A stretch of DNA of 64,000 nucleotides from Cohnella fermenti (GCF_004801405.1 NZ_SSOB01000043.1:1-64000), one strand, 5' to 3'. Counted from the first letter of the stretch, positions 1 to 9,311 are shown. Notes: generated by a model not told the origin, from the sequence alone. Made by a program: numbers and translations.

Positions 1-2
1 AT

Positions 3-65
3 TACAAAGGGGTACACGGTAATGAATACAGGATTGAGGATGTCCGTAGCACAACTGCAGAATAG
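3..65 (+). CDS. possible C-terminal tail of an upstream gene (partial)
   Basis: One forward frame is open from the window edge to a TAG at 63-65 and would encode about 20 residues ending in a charged tail (RIEDVRSTTAE). A strong hairpin terminator begins 25 bases later, which is where the end of a transcription unit would be expected. Another forward frame stops at 20-22, and a third runs through the terminator, so the choice of frame is a guess. Nothing can be said about function. Confidence 0.25.
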   Translation, partial: YKGVHGNEYRIEDVRSTTAE

Positions 66-89
66 TCTCATGGAACGCAAAACAAAGGA

Positions 90-126
90 CCGTCAGGGAA
101 TGAACTCATCCCTGACGGTTTTTCTT
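90..126. terminator. bidirectional intrinsic terminator
   Basis: A perfect 10-bp stem (CCGTCAGGGA at 90-99, TCCCTGACGG at 109-118) is followed by TTTTTTCTT on the + strand. Read on the - strand the stem is followed by a T-rich run (CCTTTGTTTTG), so it can also end the minus-strand gene that stops at 156. Confidence 0.85.
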
Positions 127-155
127 ATTTGCCTGCTGTTCGCTATTCGTTATCG

Positions 156-584
156 TCAGCCCTTGCGCGGGTTGTAGTACATCGTACGGCCGTTGAACAG
201 CGTCACTTCCGCCAGAAGCTGCTTGCCGATCCACTTGCCGTATTCGTTCGCCTTGGCCTTGTCCCCGTGCGTGGCTCCGTCCGGCAGGACGATCTGGATG
301 CAGGTTGCTTGCTGCGCGTCCGGCGCTTCGGGGATGGCGGTCGTCCCGAACAGGATGTAACGGTACTTCGGATGATTGCCCTTCAGGTAGAACCAGCGAT
401 CCTCTTCTCCCGGCCTGCTCTCGAAGGTGTAGGGGAACGCGGCTTCCGCATACGTCCAGCCGAGCTGTCGGCCGGTTAATTCGGTCTGCTCCCGGTAATG
501 CCTCAGGCTCGTCTTGATGTCTTCCACCGTTACCGAGGAAGCGGCGGACCCTTGCACGAGCTTGATGTAAGCGCTCTGGCTCAT
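156..584 (-). CDS. DUF1885-like small protein
   Basis: A 143-residue protein (from the second Met) beginning SQSAYIKLV and containing VLPDGATHGDKAKANE and LFNGRTMYYNPRK near the end. This overall pattern recalls the DUF1885 family of Bacillales, whose function is not known; the assignment is from memory of the family and not from a search. The ATG at 584 is preferred over the ATG at 590 because GGGAGG lies nine bases ahead of the former but only three ahead of the latter. It has no signal peptide or membrane segment and is monocistronic, ending at the terminator at 90-126. Confidence 0.55.
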   Translation of the reverse strand: MSQSAYIKLVQGSAASSVTVEDIKTSLRHYREQTELTGRQLGWTYAEAAFPYTFESRPGEEDRWFYLKGNHPKYRYILFGTTAIPEAPDAQQATCIQIVLPDGATHGDKAKANEYGKWIGKQLLAEVTLFNGRTMYYNPRKG

Positions 585-693
585 CGGCATCTCCCTCCCT
601 GATCCAGATCATACCATTCCGGAAGAGGACTGACAATCCGCAAGAGAGACGGGCAATGGCAACAGAGAATCAGATTGGAAAAAGAAAAGACCG

Positions 694-2163
694 CTAGGAG
701 ATAGCGGTCTCTTCGACGATGACTTTGATGTGGCGAACATTGCGGTCTTCCGGTCCCTTGACGGGCAAGCCGACCTCCAGGTGTTCGACGATGTAGTCGA
801 TGTTGTCCTGCGAGATGACTTCCCCCGGAAGCAGAATCGGAATGCCCGGCGGGTAGACGTAGATGAATTCCGCGATGATCCGGCCGGCCGATTCGGTGAG
901 CAGAATCGTCTCCGTCTCGCCGTAGAATGCGTCCCGCGGCGTGAGGGAGAGGTGCGGAATCTCCGGAATTCGGATGTTCAGCTCCTTCACCTCGCGGGTA
1001 TGGAGGAATTCGTCGGCCATCCGTGCGAGCGCGTCGACGAGAATGCCGATCGAGTCCTCGTCGTCTCCGGGAGTGACGAGGCAGAGAATGTTGTACATGT
1101 CGCTCATCTCGACCTCGATGTTGACCTTCTCCCGCAGCCAATTCTCGGCATCGTAGCCGGTCATGCCGAGGTGGCGGACGTGGATGGTCACCTTGGTCGG
1201 GTCGTAATCGTACGTCGCTTCGTCCCCGAGCAGCTCTTCGCCGAAGCAGTACAGTCCTTCGATCCTGTTGATCGCGTCGCGAGCCTGGCCCGCCAGTGCG
1301 ACCGCGCGCGCGGCAAGCTCCTTGCCGTGCAGGGCGAGCTGCCGGCGGGCGGTGTCGAGCGACGCGAGCAGCGGATAAGACGTCGAGGTCGACGTCAGCA
1401 TGCTGAAGATCGTCTGCGCGCGCTGAATGTTGACCAGCCCGGAGCGGATGTTCAAGATGGAGCTCTGCGTCATCGAGCCGCCGAGCTTGTGCACGCTCGT
1501 CGCGGCCATATCGGCGCCGGCCTGCATCGCCGAGAGCGGAAGCTCGTCGGAGAAGTGGATCAGGGCGCCGTGCGCTTCGTCGACGAGCACCGGAATGTCG
1601 TACTCGTGCACGAGATCGACGATCTCCTTCAGGTTGGCGCAGACGCCGAAGTACGTCGGATTGATGACGAGCACGGCGGCGGCGTCAGGGTGGCGCTCCA
1701 GGGCGCGGCGAACCGAACGCGTCGTGATGCCGTGGTCGATGCCGAGATTGCGGTCCCGCGCGGGCGACAGGAACACCGGGCGCGCGCCGGAGAAGATAAT
1801 CGCCGACAAGACCGATTTATGGACGTTGCGGGGAACGATGATTTTGTCTCCTTGGCTGCACACGCTCATGATCATCGTCATAATCGCGGTGCTTGTGCCT
1901 TGAACGGAGAAGAAGGTCGCATCCGCGCCGAACGCGTCGGCGGCGAGCTGCTGCGCTTCCAGGATCACACTTACCGGCTGGTGCAGGTCGTCGAGCGGCG
2001 CGATGTTGATCAGATCGACATCGAGCACGTTCTGGCCGACGAATTCGCGGAACTCCGGGTCCATGCCTGAGCCTCTTTTGTGGCCGGGGATGTGGAACTG
2101 TATCGGATTGTGCTCCGCATGGCGACGCAATGCGTCGAATAAGGGAGTGCGGGAATGATTCAA
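694..2163 (-). CDS. speA: arginine decarboxylase SpeA (PLP-dependent, fold type I)
   Basis: Decarboxylates arginine to agmatine, the first step of polyamine synthesis in Bacillales. The 489-residue product follows B. subtilis SpeA closely: an N-terminal QFHIPGHKRGSGMDP block, the wing domain with FSVQGTS, the PLP region DEAHGAL followed by SVHKLGGS (the Lys is the Schiff-base residue), and the C-terminal TPRDAFYGETE and YPPGIPILLPGE blocks. A TTG start at 2163 is chosen because AGGCAGGGG lies just upstream and it gives the family length (about 490); the frame stays open upstream but adds a hydrophobic stretch not found in the family. Lysine decarboxylase activity is the main alternative for this fold. 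Confidence 0.9.
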   Translation of the reverse strand: MNHSRTPLFDALRRHAEHNPIQFHIPGHKRGSGMDPEFREFVGQNVLDVDLINIAPLDDLHQPVSVILEAQQLAADAFGADATFFSVQGTSTAIMTMIMSVCSQGDKIIVPRNVHKSVLSAIIFSGARPVFLSPARDRNLGIDHGITTRSVRRALERHPDAAAVLVINPTYFGVCANLKEIVDLVHEYDIPVLVDEAHGALIHFSDELPLSAMQAGADMAATSVHKLGGSMTQSSILNIRSGLVNIQRAQTIFSMLTSTSTSYPLLASLDTARRQLALHGKELAARAVALAGQARDAINRIEGLYCFGEELLGDEATYDYDPTKVTIHVRHLGMTGYDAENWLREKVNIEVEMSDMYNILCLVTPGDDEDSIGILVDALARMADEFLHTREVKELNIRIPEIPHLSLTPRDAFYGETETILLTESAGRIIAEFIYVYPPGIPILLPGEVISQDNIDYIVEHLEVGLPVKGPEDRNVRHIKVIVEETAIS

Positions 2164-2216
2164 GATTAAGCCCCTGCCTTTCCATGCCGTAACATACGGT
2201 AAACTGAACAAGCATG

Positions 2217-2244
2217 AGTATAGCAAAAATAGGGGGGAATGCAA
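2217..2244 (-). promoter_or_regulatory. sigma-A type promoter of speA
   Basis: On the minus strand TTGCAT (2244-2239) and TATACT (2222-2217) are separated by 16 bp, giving a leader of about 45 bases before the TTG start. It lies in the divergent gap between speA and the MFS gene. Confidence 0.6.
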
Positions 2245-2378
2245 CAAGTTCCGCCGGACAAGCCTGCCTCGCCCCGAATTCCCCCCGCTGAACGGATTTG
2301 GAACAGGCTCGCGATTATGCTACCATATTTTATTGAACCGTATGTTAACTGGAGATCAATTAAGGAGAGAAAATTTAC

Positions 2379-3560
2379 TTGCGCACCAAACTCGCGATCG
2401 TATCCCTTATGCTGATTACAACGTTCATCGGCTTCGGCATCATCATTCCCGTGCTGCCTCAAGCCGTATCCGACATCGATCCCGAGATGGCGAACTGGCA
2501 CACCGGGCTGATGCTTGCGCTGTATTCGCTCGTCTCCTTCCTGCTCTCGCCCGTGTGGGGAGCCGTCTCCGGCAGGGTCGGCCGCCGCCCCGTCATTATG
2601 ACGGGCGTTCTCGGCTTCAGCGTCAGCTTCCTGCTCTTCGGCCTGGCGGGGGACAGCCTTGTCCTGATGTATGTCTCCCGGCTGCTCGGCGGCCTGTTCT
2701 CGGGAGCGGTGACCGCTTGCATCGTCGCCTACGTGGCCGACATTACGACGAATGAAGAGAGAACGAAGGGGATGGCCGTCGTCGGCATGAGCATCGGCCT
2801 CGGCTTCACCTTCGGCCCCTTCGTGGGCGGGCTGCTCAGCGAGATCTCGCTGTCCGCGCCGTTCTATGCGGCCGCCGCGCTCTCGCTGCTCACCTTCCTC
2901 GCCGCCCTCGGCATCCTGACCGAGTCGCTGTCCCCGGAGCGCCGCGCCGAGCTGCGCGGCCAGCCGAAGACGTCGCGCTGGACCGCGTTCCAAGGGCCGC
3001 TGAAAAATCTGTATGTGCTCGCGTTCTTCGTGACGTTCTCGCTGGCCATCCTGGAGGCGACGATGCAACTGTACGGCATGAGCCGCTTCGACGTGACGCC
3101 GCGCCAGGTCGGCATGATGTTCTTCTATTGCGGTCTCGTCGGGGCTCTTATCCAAGGCGGCGTCGTTCGCCGCCAGGTGAAGAAGGGGCAGGAGACGCCG
3201 TATATCGCCGCCGGTCTGGTGATCTCGGCGGTCGGCTTCTTCCTGCTCCTGACCGCGGACAGTTGGGTGACGGCGACGATCTGCCTGTGCATCTTCGGCA
3301 TCGGCAACTCGCTGATTCGCCCTTGCGTAACGTCTCTGATTACCCAGAAGACGACGGTGGAGCAAGGAATCGCGTCCGGCTTAAGCTCGTCGATGGACAG
3401 CCTGGGCCGCATCGTCGGGCCGCTGCTCGGCACCGCGCTGCTCGGCGCGGCGGCGTGGATGCCGTTCGTCCTCTCGGGGGCGCTCTCGCTGGCGGCGCTC
3501 GGCCTGCTGGCGCGGTTCCGAAGCGCGGACCGGGCATTTGCCCAGGCGCATAACGGCTGA
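2379..3560 (+). CDS. MFS multidrug exporter, TetA/Bmr-like (DHA1 type)
   Basis: A 393-residue protein with about 12 hydrophobic segments. The first carries the DHA1 signature FIGFGIIIPVLPQ, and the loop between helices 2 and 3 carries the motif-A sequence SPVWGAVSGRVGRRPVIMTG, typical of proton-coupled drug antiporters. A long basic loop near residues 185-215 divides the two six-helix halves. TTG at 2379 is preceded by AAGGAG at a good distance. No regulator is adjacent; speA is divergent. The substrate cannot be deduced. Confidence 0.85.
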   Translation: MRTKLAIVSLMLITTFIGFGIIIPVLPQAVSDIDPEMANWHTGLMLALYSLVSFLLSPVWGAVSGRVGRRPVIMTGVLGFSVSFLLFGLAGDSLVLMYVSRLLGGLFSGAVTACIVAYVADITTNEERTKGMAVVGMSIGLGFTFGPFVGGLLSEISLSAPFYAAAALSLLTFLAALGILTESLSPERRAELRGQPKTSRWTAFQGPLKNLYVLAFFVTFSLAILEATMQLYGMSRFDVTPRQVGMMFFYCGLVGALIQGGVVRRQVKKGQETPYIAAGLVISAVGFFLLLTADSWVTATICLCIFGIGNSLIRPCVTSLITQKTTVEQGIASGLSSSMDSLGRIVGPLLGTALLGAAAWMPFVLSGALSLAALGLLARFRSADRAFAQAHNG

Positions 3561-3608
3561 ACGGCGGCGCTCCCTGCCGCATGGCACCCAACGGCACGAA
3601 TCGCCGCA

Positions 3609-3655
3609 CAACGGCACGAACCGCCGCGTGACGGAGGTTCGTGCCGTTGTTTGTG
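3609..3655 (+). terminator. hairpin terminator with duplicated left arm
   Basis: CAACGGCACGAACC (3609-3622) pairs perfectly with GGTTCGTGCCGTTG (3636-3649), followed by TTTGTG. The left arm is a second copy of a sequence just upstream (CAACGGCACGAAtC), so two alternative stems are possible. The T run is weak. Confidence 0.55.
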
Positions 3656-3803
3656 CGCTGATCATATGTCCTCTGGTCTGATCGTTTCTCAGACTTCCGT
3701 CCAGGTCGAAGTCCGGTCCGCAGACGTTTCCCCCTTGCCAATCCCTCCCTTTATGATGAGAAGGACTCAATATAGATCATGGAGTGGAAGGGGATATCTG
3801 ACG

Positions 3804-6800
3804 GTGAAATCATTGATTCAAGGTGCATTCCGCAACAAGGCGGCGATTATTCTTCTCGTCGTCATGGCGCTGGGGCTGGGGGTCATCAGCTACTTCAAGC
3901 TGCCGATGGAGCTGATGCCGGAGGCGGACAATCCGCAGGTGACGGTCAGCGTCATCGGCCAAGGCTACAACGCCGCGACCATGGAGGAGCAAGTGACGAA
4001 TCCGCTGGAGCAGGCGCTGGCGGGCATCAAGGGCAAGAAGGGCATCTTCTCGACCTCGGGCGAGAACTTCTCGCTCATCAACCTGGACTTCGATTCCAAG
4101 ACTGACATGAAGGAAGCGAAGGCGGAAGTGGAGCGGGCCGTAGCCAACATCCCGCTGCCCGAACGGGCGTCTCCGCCGTACGTCGTTCAATTCAACACAT
4201 CGATGATTCCGATCGCCTACGTCGCGCTGACGTTCGACGAAGGAACGGGCCAGGCGGACCGCGAGAAGATCGAGAACCGGATCGTCGACAGCTTCCGCTC
4301 GATCGACGGAGCGGGCACCGTCCAACTGTCGGGCAAGTCGCAGCCGGTCGTTCACGTTATTCCCGATCTGGCCAAGCTCGAAGCGAAGGGCGTGCCGCTG
4401 CAGGCATTGTACGGCGTCCTGCAGGGCCGGGCCGATGCCTCCTCGGTCGGGCAGACCGCGCTGGACGGCACGATCGTGAACCTGGGGGTCGCCTCCAGCC
4501 TGTCGGATGCTCAGATGCTGAAGAAGCTTCCCGTCGCGGGAGGAGTCGCGCTCGGCGATGTCGCCGAGGTGCAAGTCGTAACCGATACGGAGAGCGTCTC
4601 GCGGATCGACGGCAAGGATGCCCTCAGCATCGTCGTCTCGAAGGCGGCGAACGCGAACGCCGTCAGCGTCGGGAAGGACATCCAGACGACGATCGACGAC
4701 TGGAACAAGGAACATGCGGAGGCATCGCTGCAGATGCTGCTGAACACGTCGGATGAGATCGTCCATTCCGTGAACAGCATGATGAGAGAAGTGCTGATGG
4801 GGGCGTTGTTCGCGACGCTGGTCATCCTGCTCTTCATGCGCAACGTGCGGGCGACTCTCGTCACGATCGTCTCGATTCCGCTGTCGATGGCGATTACGCT
4901 GTACCTGCTGGACCTGTCCGGCATCTCGCTCAACATTCTGACGCTGGGCGGAGTCGCGGTCGCCGTCGGGCGGCTCGTGGACGACAGCATCGTCGTTATC
5001 GAGAATATTTTCCGCAGGCTGCAGAAGGAGACGTTCTCGGTCGGTCTCATGATCGACGCGACCCGCGAGGTGTCGAGAGCGATCACGGCATCCACGCTGA
5101 CGACCGTTGCGGTGTTCCTGCCGATGGGCTTGCTGCGCGGCTCGCTGCAGGCGTTCCTCCTGCCGTTCGCGCTGACGGTGACGTATTCGCTGCTGTCTTC
5201 GCTGGCGGTCGCGCTGACGGTCATTCCGCTGATGAGCTCGGGTGTCCTGAAGGGCTCGAGAATCAAGGAGCACAAGCCGTCCGAGCGCTTCACGAGGTTC
5301 CTCGAGTGGAACCTGAAGCACAAGTGGCTCCCGCTGCTCGTCGCCCTCGCGCTGCTGGTCGGCTCGATCGGCACCTACTTCAGCCTGCCGAAGGGCGCGG
5401 TCGACAATTCGAGCGCAATGAGCATCGACGTCTCGTTGGAATACAAGCCGGATACGCCGGTAGACGACGTGTTCGAGAACGGCAAGAAGCTTGAGGAGTT
5501 CCTTCTGCAGCAGGACGGCGGGGAATGGGTGTTCATGGATATGGGCAACAGCGCCGACTCCGCCCAATACGGAAGCGTGAAGTCGCCGACCCTCGTCACC
5601 TACATGGTGAAGATTAAGAACGGAGCGGACGCGGATAAGCTCATTGAAGCCGTCGAGTCGCAGCGAACAGAGTATCCGGACGCGGAGCTGACGGTCGGAG
5701 CAAGCTCGTTCTTCGGCGGGGGCAGCCAGACCCAAGTGTTCGTCGATATTACCGGGGACAACGAGGGCGGCTTGGCTTCCGCTGCGAGCGATGCGATGGC
5801 CGCCATCCAGCCGATCAAGGGCATTCTGAAGGTCGAGAGCAACCAGGACCAGAAGACGACCGTCTACACGCTCGAAGTCGATCCGACGGCCGCGAAGTCC
5901 GCGGACATCGCTTCGCAGTTGCAAGCGATGCTGAATCCGGTGCCGATCGGCGCCATTCCGTCGGAAGGGCAAACGCTGAGCGTCGTGCTTCAGCCCGCGC
6001 TCGCCGTTGCTTCGGAGGCCGATCTGGGCAAGCTCGAGGTGATGACGGACGAAGGTGCGAAGCCGGTCTCCAGCATCGCGAAGTGGGTGAAGGAAGAGAA
6101 GCCGACGACGTTCTATCACAAGGACGGCAAGCCCTACATTCGCGTCACGGCGAGCGTAGAGCCGAGCCAGTTGTCGAAGGTCGGCTCGGAGATCTCGAAG
6201 GCGATGGATAAGGTGACGGTGCCGGACGGCGTCAAGCTGAACGTCGGAGGAGCTTCGGCGGATCAATCCGAGGACTTCGCAAGCCTGTTCCTGATGATGA
6301 TCGTCTCGATCGGCATCGTCTACCTCATCATGGTGTTCACGTTCAAGACGCTGCGGGCGCCGCTCGCCATTCTCGCTTCGATCCTGTTCGTTCCGATCGG
6401 CGCCGTCCTCGGCCTGATCATCACGGGCGTCACGCCGGACTTCACCGCGATCTTCGGGGTCGTCATGCTGATCGGCATCGTCGTGACGAACGCGATCGTC
6501 CTGATCGACCGGGTGAAGCAGAACGAAGAGCGGATGACGATCCGCGAAGCGCTGCTCGAAGCGGCGGGAACCCGGATGCGGCCGATTCTGATGACGGCGA
6601 TTGCGACCGTGTGCGCGATGCTGCCGCTCGTCTTCGGCACTTCGGAATCGGGAAGCATCGTCTCGCAGAGCCTTGCGATCGTCGTCATCGGCGGCCTGCT
6701 CGTCGCGACGCTGCTGACGCTCGTGCTCGTGCCGTGCCTCTATGAATTGCTGTTCTTCCGCAAGTCGAGGCGCCAGCGCATCGCCGCGGCGACCACGCAA

Positions 6801-6809
6801 GCCGCTTGA
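3804..6809 (+). CDS. RND family efflux transporter (AcrB/SwrC-like)
   Basis: A 1001-residue inner-membrane proton-driven exporter. It starts with a transmembrane helix, then a large extracytoplasmic loop (about 35-320), a block of helices with the family motif GGVAVAVGRLVDDSIVVIEN, a second loop (about 540-830), and a final helix block with IVVTNAIVLIDRVKQNEERM and TRMRPILMTA. This duplicated layout is that of RND pumps; B. subtilis SwrC is the usual Firmicute relative and acts on surfactin and other amphiphiles. GTG at 3804 is chosen because AAGGGGAT lies nine bases upstream; the open frame further upstream has no ribosome-binding site. No membrane-fusion partner is adjacent. Confidence 0.88.
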   Translation: MKSLIQGAFRNKAAIILLVVMALGLGVISYFKLPMELMPEADNPQVTVSVIGQGYNAATMEEQVTNPLEQALAGIKGKKGIFSTSGENFSLINLDFDSKTDMKEAKAEVERAVANIPLPERASPPYVVQFNTSMIPIAYVALTFDEGTGQADREKIENRIVDSFRSIDGAGTVQLSGKSQPVVHVIPDLAKLEAKGVPLQALYGVLQGRADASSVGQTALDGTIVNLGVASSLSDAQMLKKLPVAGGVALGDVAEVQVVTDTESVSRIDGKDALSIVVSKAANANAVSVGKDIQTTIDDWNKEHAEASLQMLLNTSDEIVHSVNSMMREVLMGALFATLVILLFMRNVRATLVTIVSIPLSMAITLYLLDLSGISLNILTLGGVAVAVGRLVDDSIVVIENIFRRLQKETFSVGLMIDATREVSRAITASTLTTVAVFLPMGLLRGSLQAFLLPFALTVTYSLLSSLAVALTVIPLMSSGVLKGSRIKEHKPSERFTRFLEWNLKHKWLPLLVALALLVGSIGTYFSLPKGAVDNSSAMSIDVSLEYKPDTPVDDVFENGKKLEEFLLQQDGGEWVFMDMGNSADSAQYGSVKSPTLVTYMVKIKNGADADKLIEAVESQRTEYPDAELTVGASSFFGGGSQTQVFVDITGDNEGGLASAASDAMAAIQPIKGILKVESNQDQKTTVYTLEVDPTAAKSADIASQLQAMLNPVPIGAIPSEGQTLSVVLQPALAVASEADLGKLEVMTDEGAKPVSSIAKWVKEEKPTTFYHKDGKPYIRVTASVEPSQLSKVGSEISKAMDKVTVPDGVKLNVGGASADQSEDFASLFLMMIVSIGIVYLIMVFTFKTLRAPLAILASILFVPIGAVLGLIITGVTPDFTAIFGVVMLIGIVVTNAIVLIDRVKQNEERMTIREALLEAAGTRMRPILMTAIATVCAMLPLVFGTSESGSIVSQSLAIVVIGGLLVATLLTLVLVPCLYELLFFRKSRRQRIAAATTQAA

Positions 6810-6822
6810 TCGCTTAATAGGG

Positions 6823-6860
6823 AAGCCCCCGGAACCGCATATGCGGCCGGGGGCTTGTTG
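6823..6860. terminator. bidirectional terminator between RND gene and DUF1054 gene
   Basis: AAGCCCCCGG (6823-6832) pairs with CCGGGGGCTT (6847-6856), with a second inner palindrome CCGCATATGCGG extending the stem. It serves two convergent genes. Confidence 0.8.
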
Positions 6861-6899
6861 CTGCGTTGCCTATGCGTTTATACGTGTATGCTGAGCCGC

Positions 6900-7544
6900 T
6901 CAGGCTTGCGCCATTCGATACAAGGGAAGCAACGTCTCGAAGACGGACTTGGCCTTGCTCAGCAGGGCGTCGCCGCTGCCCAGGATCGGGTCGCCGCGCC
7001 GAATGTGGATGCCGCAGGTCAATTCGGCAGCCTTCACGCTTCCCAGCCGCTGGAACAGTTGCGCCAGCTCCTCGTCTTGCAGGTCCGCATGGACCGAACC
7101 GGTCGGCACCATATGATCCTTGGACCACACGTAAGCGGCCGGGATCGATTGCCGGACGGAAGCAAGCTCCCTCAGCGCATGCTCTGCGAACGCCGCCTTG
7201 TTCGGGCATTCATAAATAATCGCGAATTGAATGAACAGGTGTGTGGACCACAGGCCGATCTGGAAGTGCGGGAACGCTTTGTACCCCCGGGCGCTCGGCG
7301 ACCACGCGACCCAGGTGTCGTCCGGCGGATTGACCGATCTTCTGGCGTGCCTGGCGACATGGGCGAACGTCTCTTCGCCGGTGAGCGCCGACAGAACCGG
7401 AACGAGCGCGTCGCCGACGGCGCGCAGCTTCGGTCTTACTTGCGAGATAATGGCTTCCATTCGGCCTTCCAGCCCCGGAACCGACATGGCGTCGAAGTCC
7501 GAGTCCGTGAAGCCGACGAAGCCCGTTGTTGCGACGTTGGTCAC
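6900..7544 (-). CDS. DUF1054 family protein, YktB-like
   Basis: A 214-residue soluble protein that closely resembles B. subtilis YktB: FTDSDFDAMSVPGLEGRMEA at the start, HARRSVNPPDDTWVAWSPS and RGYKAFPHFQIGL in the middle, and the late block with SKDHM. The family (DUF1054) has no established function. GTG at 7544 is the start, with AGGTG about ten bases upstream. It is a single gene convergent with the RND exporter. Confidence 0.8.
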   Translation of the reverse strand: MTNVATTGFVGFTDSDFDAMSVPGLEGRMEAIISQVRPKLRAVGDALVPVLSALTGEETFAHVARHARRSVNPPDDTWVAWSPSARGYKAFPHFQIGLWSTHLFIQFAIIYECPNKAAFAEHALRELASVRQSIPAAYVWSKDHMVPTGSVHADLQDEELAQLFQRLGSVKAAELTCGIHIRRGDPILGSGDALLSKAKSVFETLLPLYRMAQA

Positions 7545-7636
7545 GATGAATCACCTCTGTTTGTTTTTGCGCGCAGTAAGCTTTTCCTATCACTATATAG
7601 GAAAATGTTCGGCAATCCAACCCGTGCGGGAGGACG

Positions 7637-8275
7637 CTAATTGCGCCGCTTGTCGAATAAAGAATGAACAATCATTGCGACGGTTCGGTCGTAGAGCATG
7701 GCCGCTTCCTCGCCGCTGCCCAACTGCCCGGCCAAGTGCAGATGAATGACGCCATGCAGCGCGGCCCAGATCAGCCTAGCAGTCCATTCCGGGGAATTCT
7801 CGTCCAGATCTGCGGATGCGATCAGTGCGGTGACTTGGCTCCAAGCGGTTGTCATCCCTTGCATGCTGATCTCGTCCGGCTTGAATTCGGCGAAGGCGCC
7901 GCCGAACATCACTTGATAGAAGCTTGCATGCTCTTGGCCGAAGCGCCAATACGCCTGGGCGAGTCGTTGCAGGTCGGCCTCGGGAATTCCGGTTAAGGCT
8001 GTCGCTTCGAATTCGCGGCCCAATATGCGGCAGCCTTCGAGGTAGAGCTCTTTGGCCAACCCCTCTTTTCTGTTAAACAGACTATAGATGATCTTGGTCG
8101 AGCACTCCATTCTCTCTGCGACTCGCCGCACGGTAACGGCCTCGGGACCATATTCTCGCAGCAACGAAGCCGCGACTTGGACGACGCTTTGCCGCAAGTG
8201 CTCCGAATGCTGCTGCCGAGCTTCCTGGAGGGTGGACGCCGTTGTATTTAATCCCGGATTAGTGAATTCGTTCAA
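7637..8275 (-). CDS. TetR/AcrR family transcriptional regulator
   Basis: 212 residues. The N-terminal half has the TetR helix-turn-helix (about residues 30-75: VVQVAASLLREYG, then VRRVAERMECSTKIIYSLFNRKEGL); the C-terminal half is a ligand-binding bundle of the TetR type with the FYQVMFGGAF stretch. TTG at 8275 has AAAGGA nine bases upstream. It is divergent from the SDR gene, with a palindrome near the SDR promoter, so it most likely represses that gene and perhaps itself. The ligand is unknown. Confidence 0.88.
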   Translation of the reverse strand: MNEFTNPGLNTTASTLQEARQQHSEHLRQSVVQVAASLLREYGPEAVTVRRVAERMECSTKIIYSLFNRKEGLAKELYLEGCRILGREFEATALTGIPEADLQRLAQAYWRFGQEHASFYQVMFGGAFAEFKPDEISMQGMTTAWSQVTALIASADLDENSPEWTARLIWAALHGVIHLHLAGQLGSGEEAAMLYDRTVAMIVHSLFDKRRN

Positions 8276-8382
8276 CGTTAATCAATCCTTTATGGTAGGA
8301 ATGGAGCGAAGCGGGGAAACGGTGTTTCTATACGTATTTTACTGTTGCCGTCTGAGTCGGGTCAAATTCGGATTCGTTGCAA

Positions 8383-8411
8383 TTGACAATCGGATATCGT
8401 TTTTGATACAT
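8383..8411 (+). promoter_or_regulatory. candidate promoter of the SDR gene
   Basis: A consensus TTGACA at 8383-8388 is followed after 16-17 bp by GATACAT. A second good -10 (TATAAT at 8442-8447) has no well-spaced -35, so this upstream pair is preferred; it would place the start of transcription just before the operator. Confidence 0.5.
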
Positions 8412-8422
8412 TGATTCTAATT

Positions 8423-8437
8423 GGTAACAATGTTACC
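8423..8437. promoter_or_regulatory. probable TetR-family operator
   Basis: A perfect GGTAAC-AAT-GTTACC palindrome, with partial symmetry extending into the AATT flanks, sits between the divergent TetR and SDR genes, immediately downstream of the TTGACA promoter and overlapping the second -35 region. Position and symmetry fit a repressor site; binding is inferred. Confidence 0.6.
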
Positions 8438-8471
8438 TAATTATAATGTCGTTACTGAGGAGAGGGTTTTA

Positions 8472-9311
8472 ATGGCCAACACACTGCAGTATCGGGGAAA
8501 ATGGGTTTTGATCACGGGGGCATCATCGGGAATCGGTCAAGTATTTGCGAGCGAGCTGGCCTCCAGAGGAAGCAACGTTGTCCTTGTCGCTCGTTCCGCT
8601 CAGAAGCTGCAGCAATTGGCAGAGCTTCTGAGGGAGAAGCACCAAGTGGATGCGCAGGCAATCGCAGCCGATTTATCGCAGCCCGATGCGCCAAGGCGAG
8701 TGTACGAGGAATGCCGGAAGCGGGGGCTTAGGATCGACATGCTGATCAACAATGCAGGCTTCGCTACGCACGGCTGCTTCGAACAGGTGGATGGGCAGCG
8801 CCAGCAGGAGGAGATTCTGCTGAACGTGCTTGCGGTTACGAACATGACGCATTTGTTTCTCCCGGATATGCTGGACAGGAACGACGGAGCCGTCATCAAC
8901 GTCTCGTCTACGGCGGCGTTCCAGCCGGACCCTTATATGGCCGTATACGGAGCGACCAAATCGTACGTGCTGTCCTTCACGGAAGCCTTATATGAAGAGA
9001 ATCGCAATCGCGGGGTGAAGTTTCTCGCGTTATGCCCGGGCGCCACGGAGACGGCATTCTTCGATGTCGTGAACGCCGAGGAGGCATCGGTCGGCCGCCG
9101 GGGAACGGCCGAGGATGTCGTTAAGGCGGCCATGAGAGCGCTGCAAGGCGGGAAGCCCTATGCAGTGCCCGGCTTGCAGAACTATCTGGGGGCGCAGCTC
9201 GCCCGGTTGCTGCCGCGCAGAAGAGTGCTGTCCATTGTCGGCGGGATGCTCAGGCCCCGTCATTCCAAGAAGGCTCCCGTCAATCCCGCCGGAGGACAGG
9301 AATTTATGTGA
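8472..9311 (+). CDS. short-chain dehydrogenase/reductase (SDR)
   Basis: A 279-residue NAD(P)-dependent oxidoreductase. Visible are the nucleotide-binding TGASSGIG motif near residue 16, NNAG near residue 95, the catalytic Ser of NVSS, and the YxxxK pair in YGATKSYVLSF. ATG at 8472 is preceded by GAGGAGAGGG. The arginine-rich tail (ARLLPRRRVLS) is of the kind found in the DltE/YqjQ-like SDR group. The last codons and the stop lie inside an intergenic hairpin element that starts at about 9301. The substrate is unknown; regulation is probably by the divergent TetR protein. Confidence 0.85.
   Translation: MANTLQYRGKWVLITGASSGIGQVFASELASRGSNVVLVARSAQKLQQLAELLREKHQVDAQAIAADLSQPDAPRRVYEECRKRGLRIDMLINNAGFATHGCFEQVDGQRQQEEILLNVLAVTNMTHLFLPDMLDRNDGAVINVSSTAAFQPDPYMAVYGATKSYVLSFTEALYEENRNRGVKFLALCPGATETAFFDVVNAEEASVGRRGTAEDVVKAAMRALQGGKPYAVPGLQNYLGAQLARLLPRRRVLSIVGGMLRPRHSKKAPVNPAGGQEFM

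Noticed and set aside
3810-6800. 996-codon open frame antisense to the RND exporter
   Set aside because: Composition (Arg, Asp, His-rich, no domains) is the shadow of a high-GC gene; the sense strand has clear family motifs and a ribosome-binding site.
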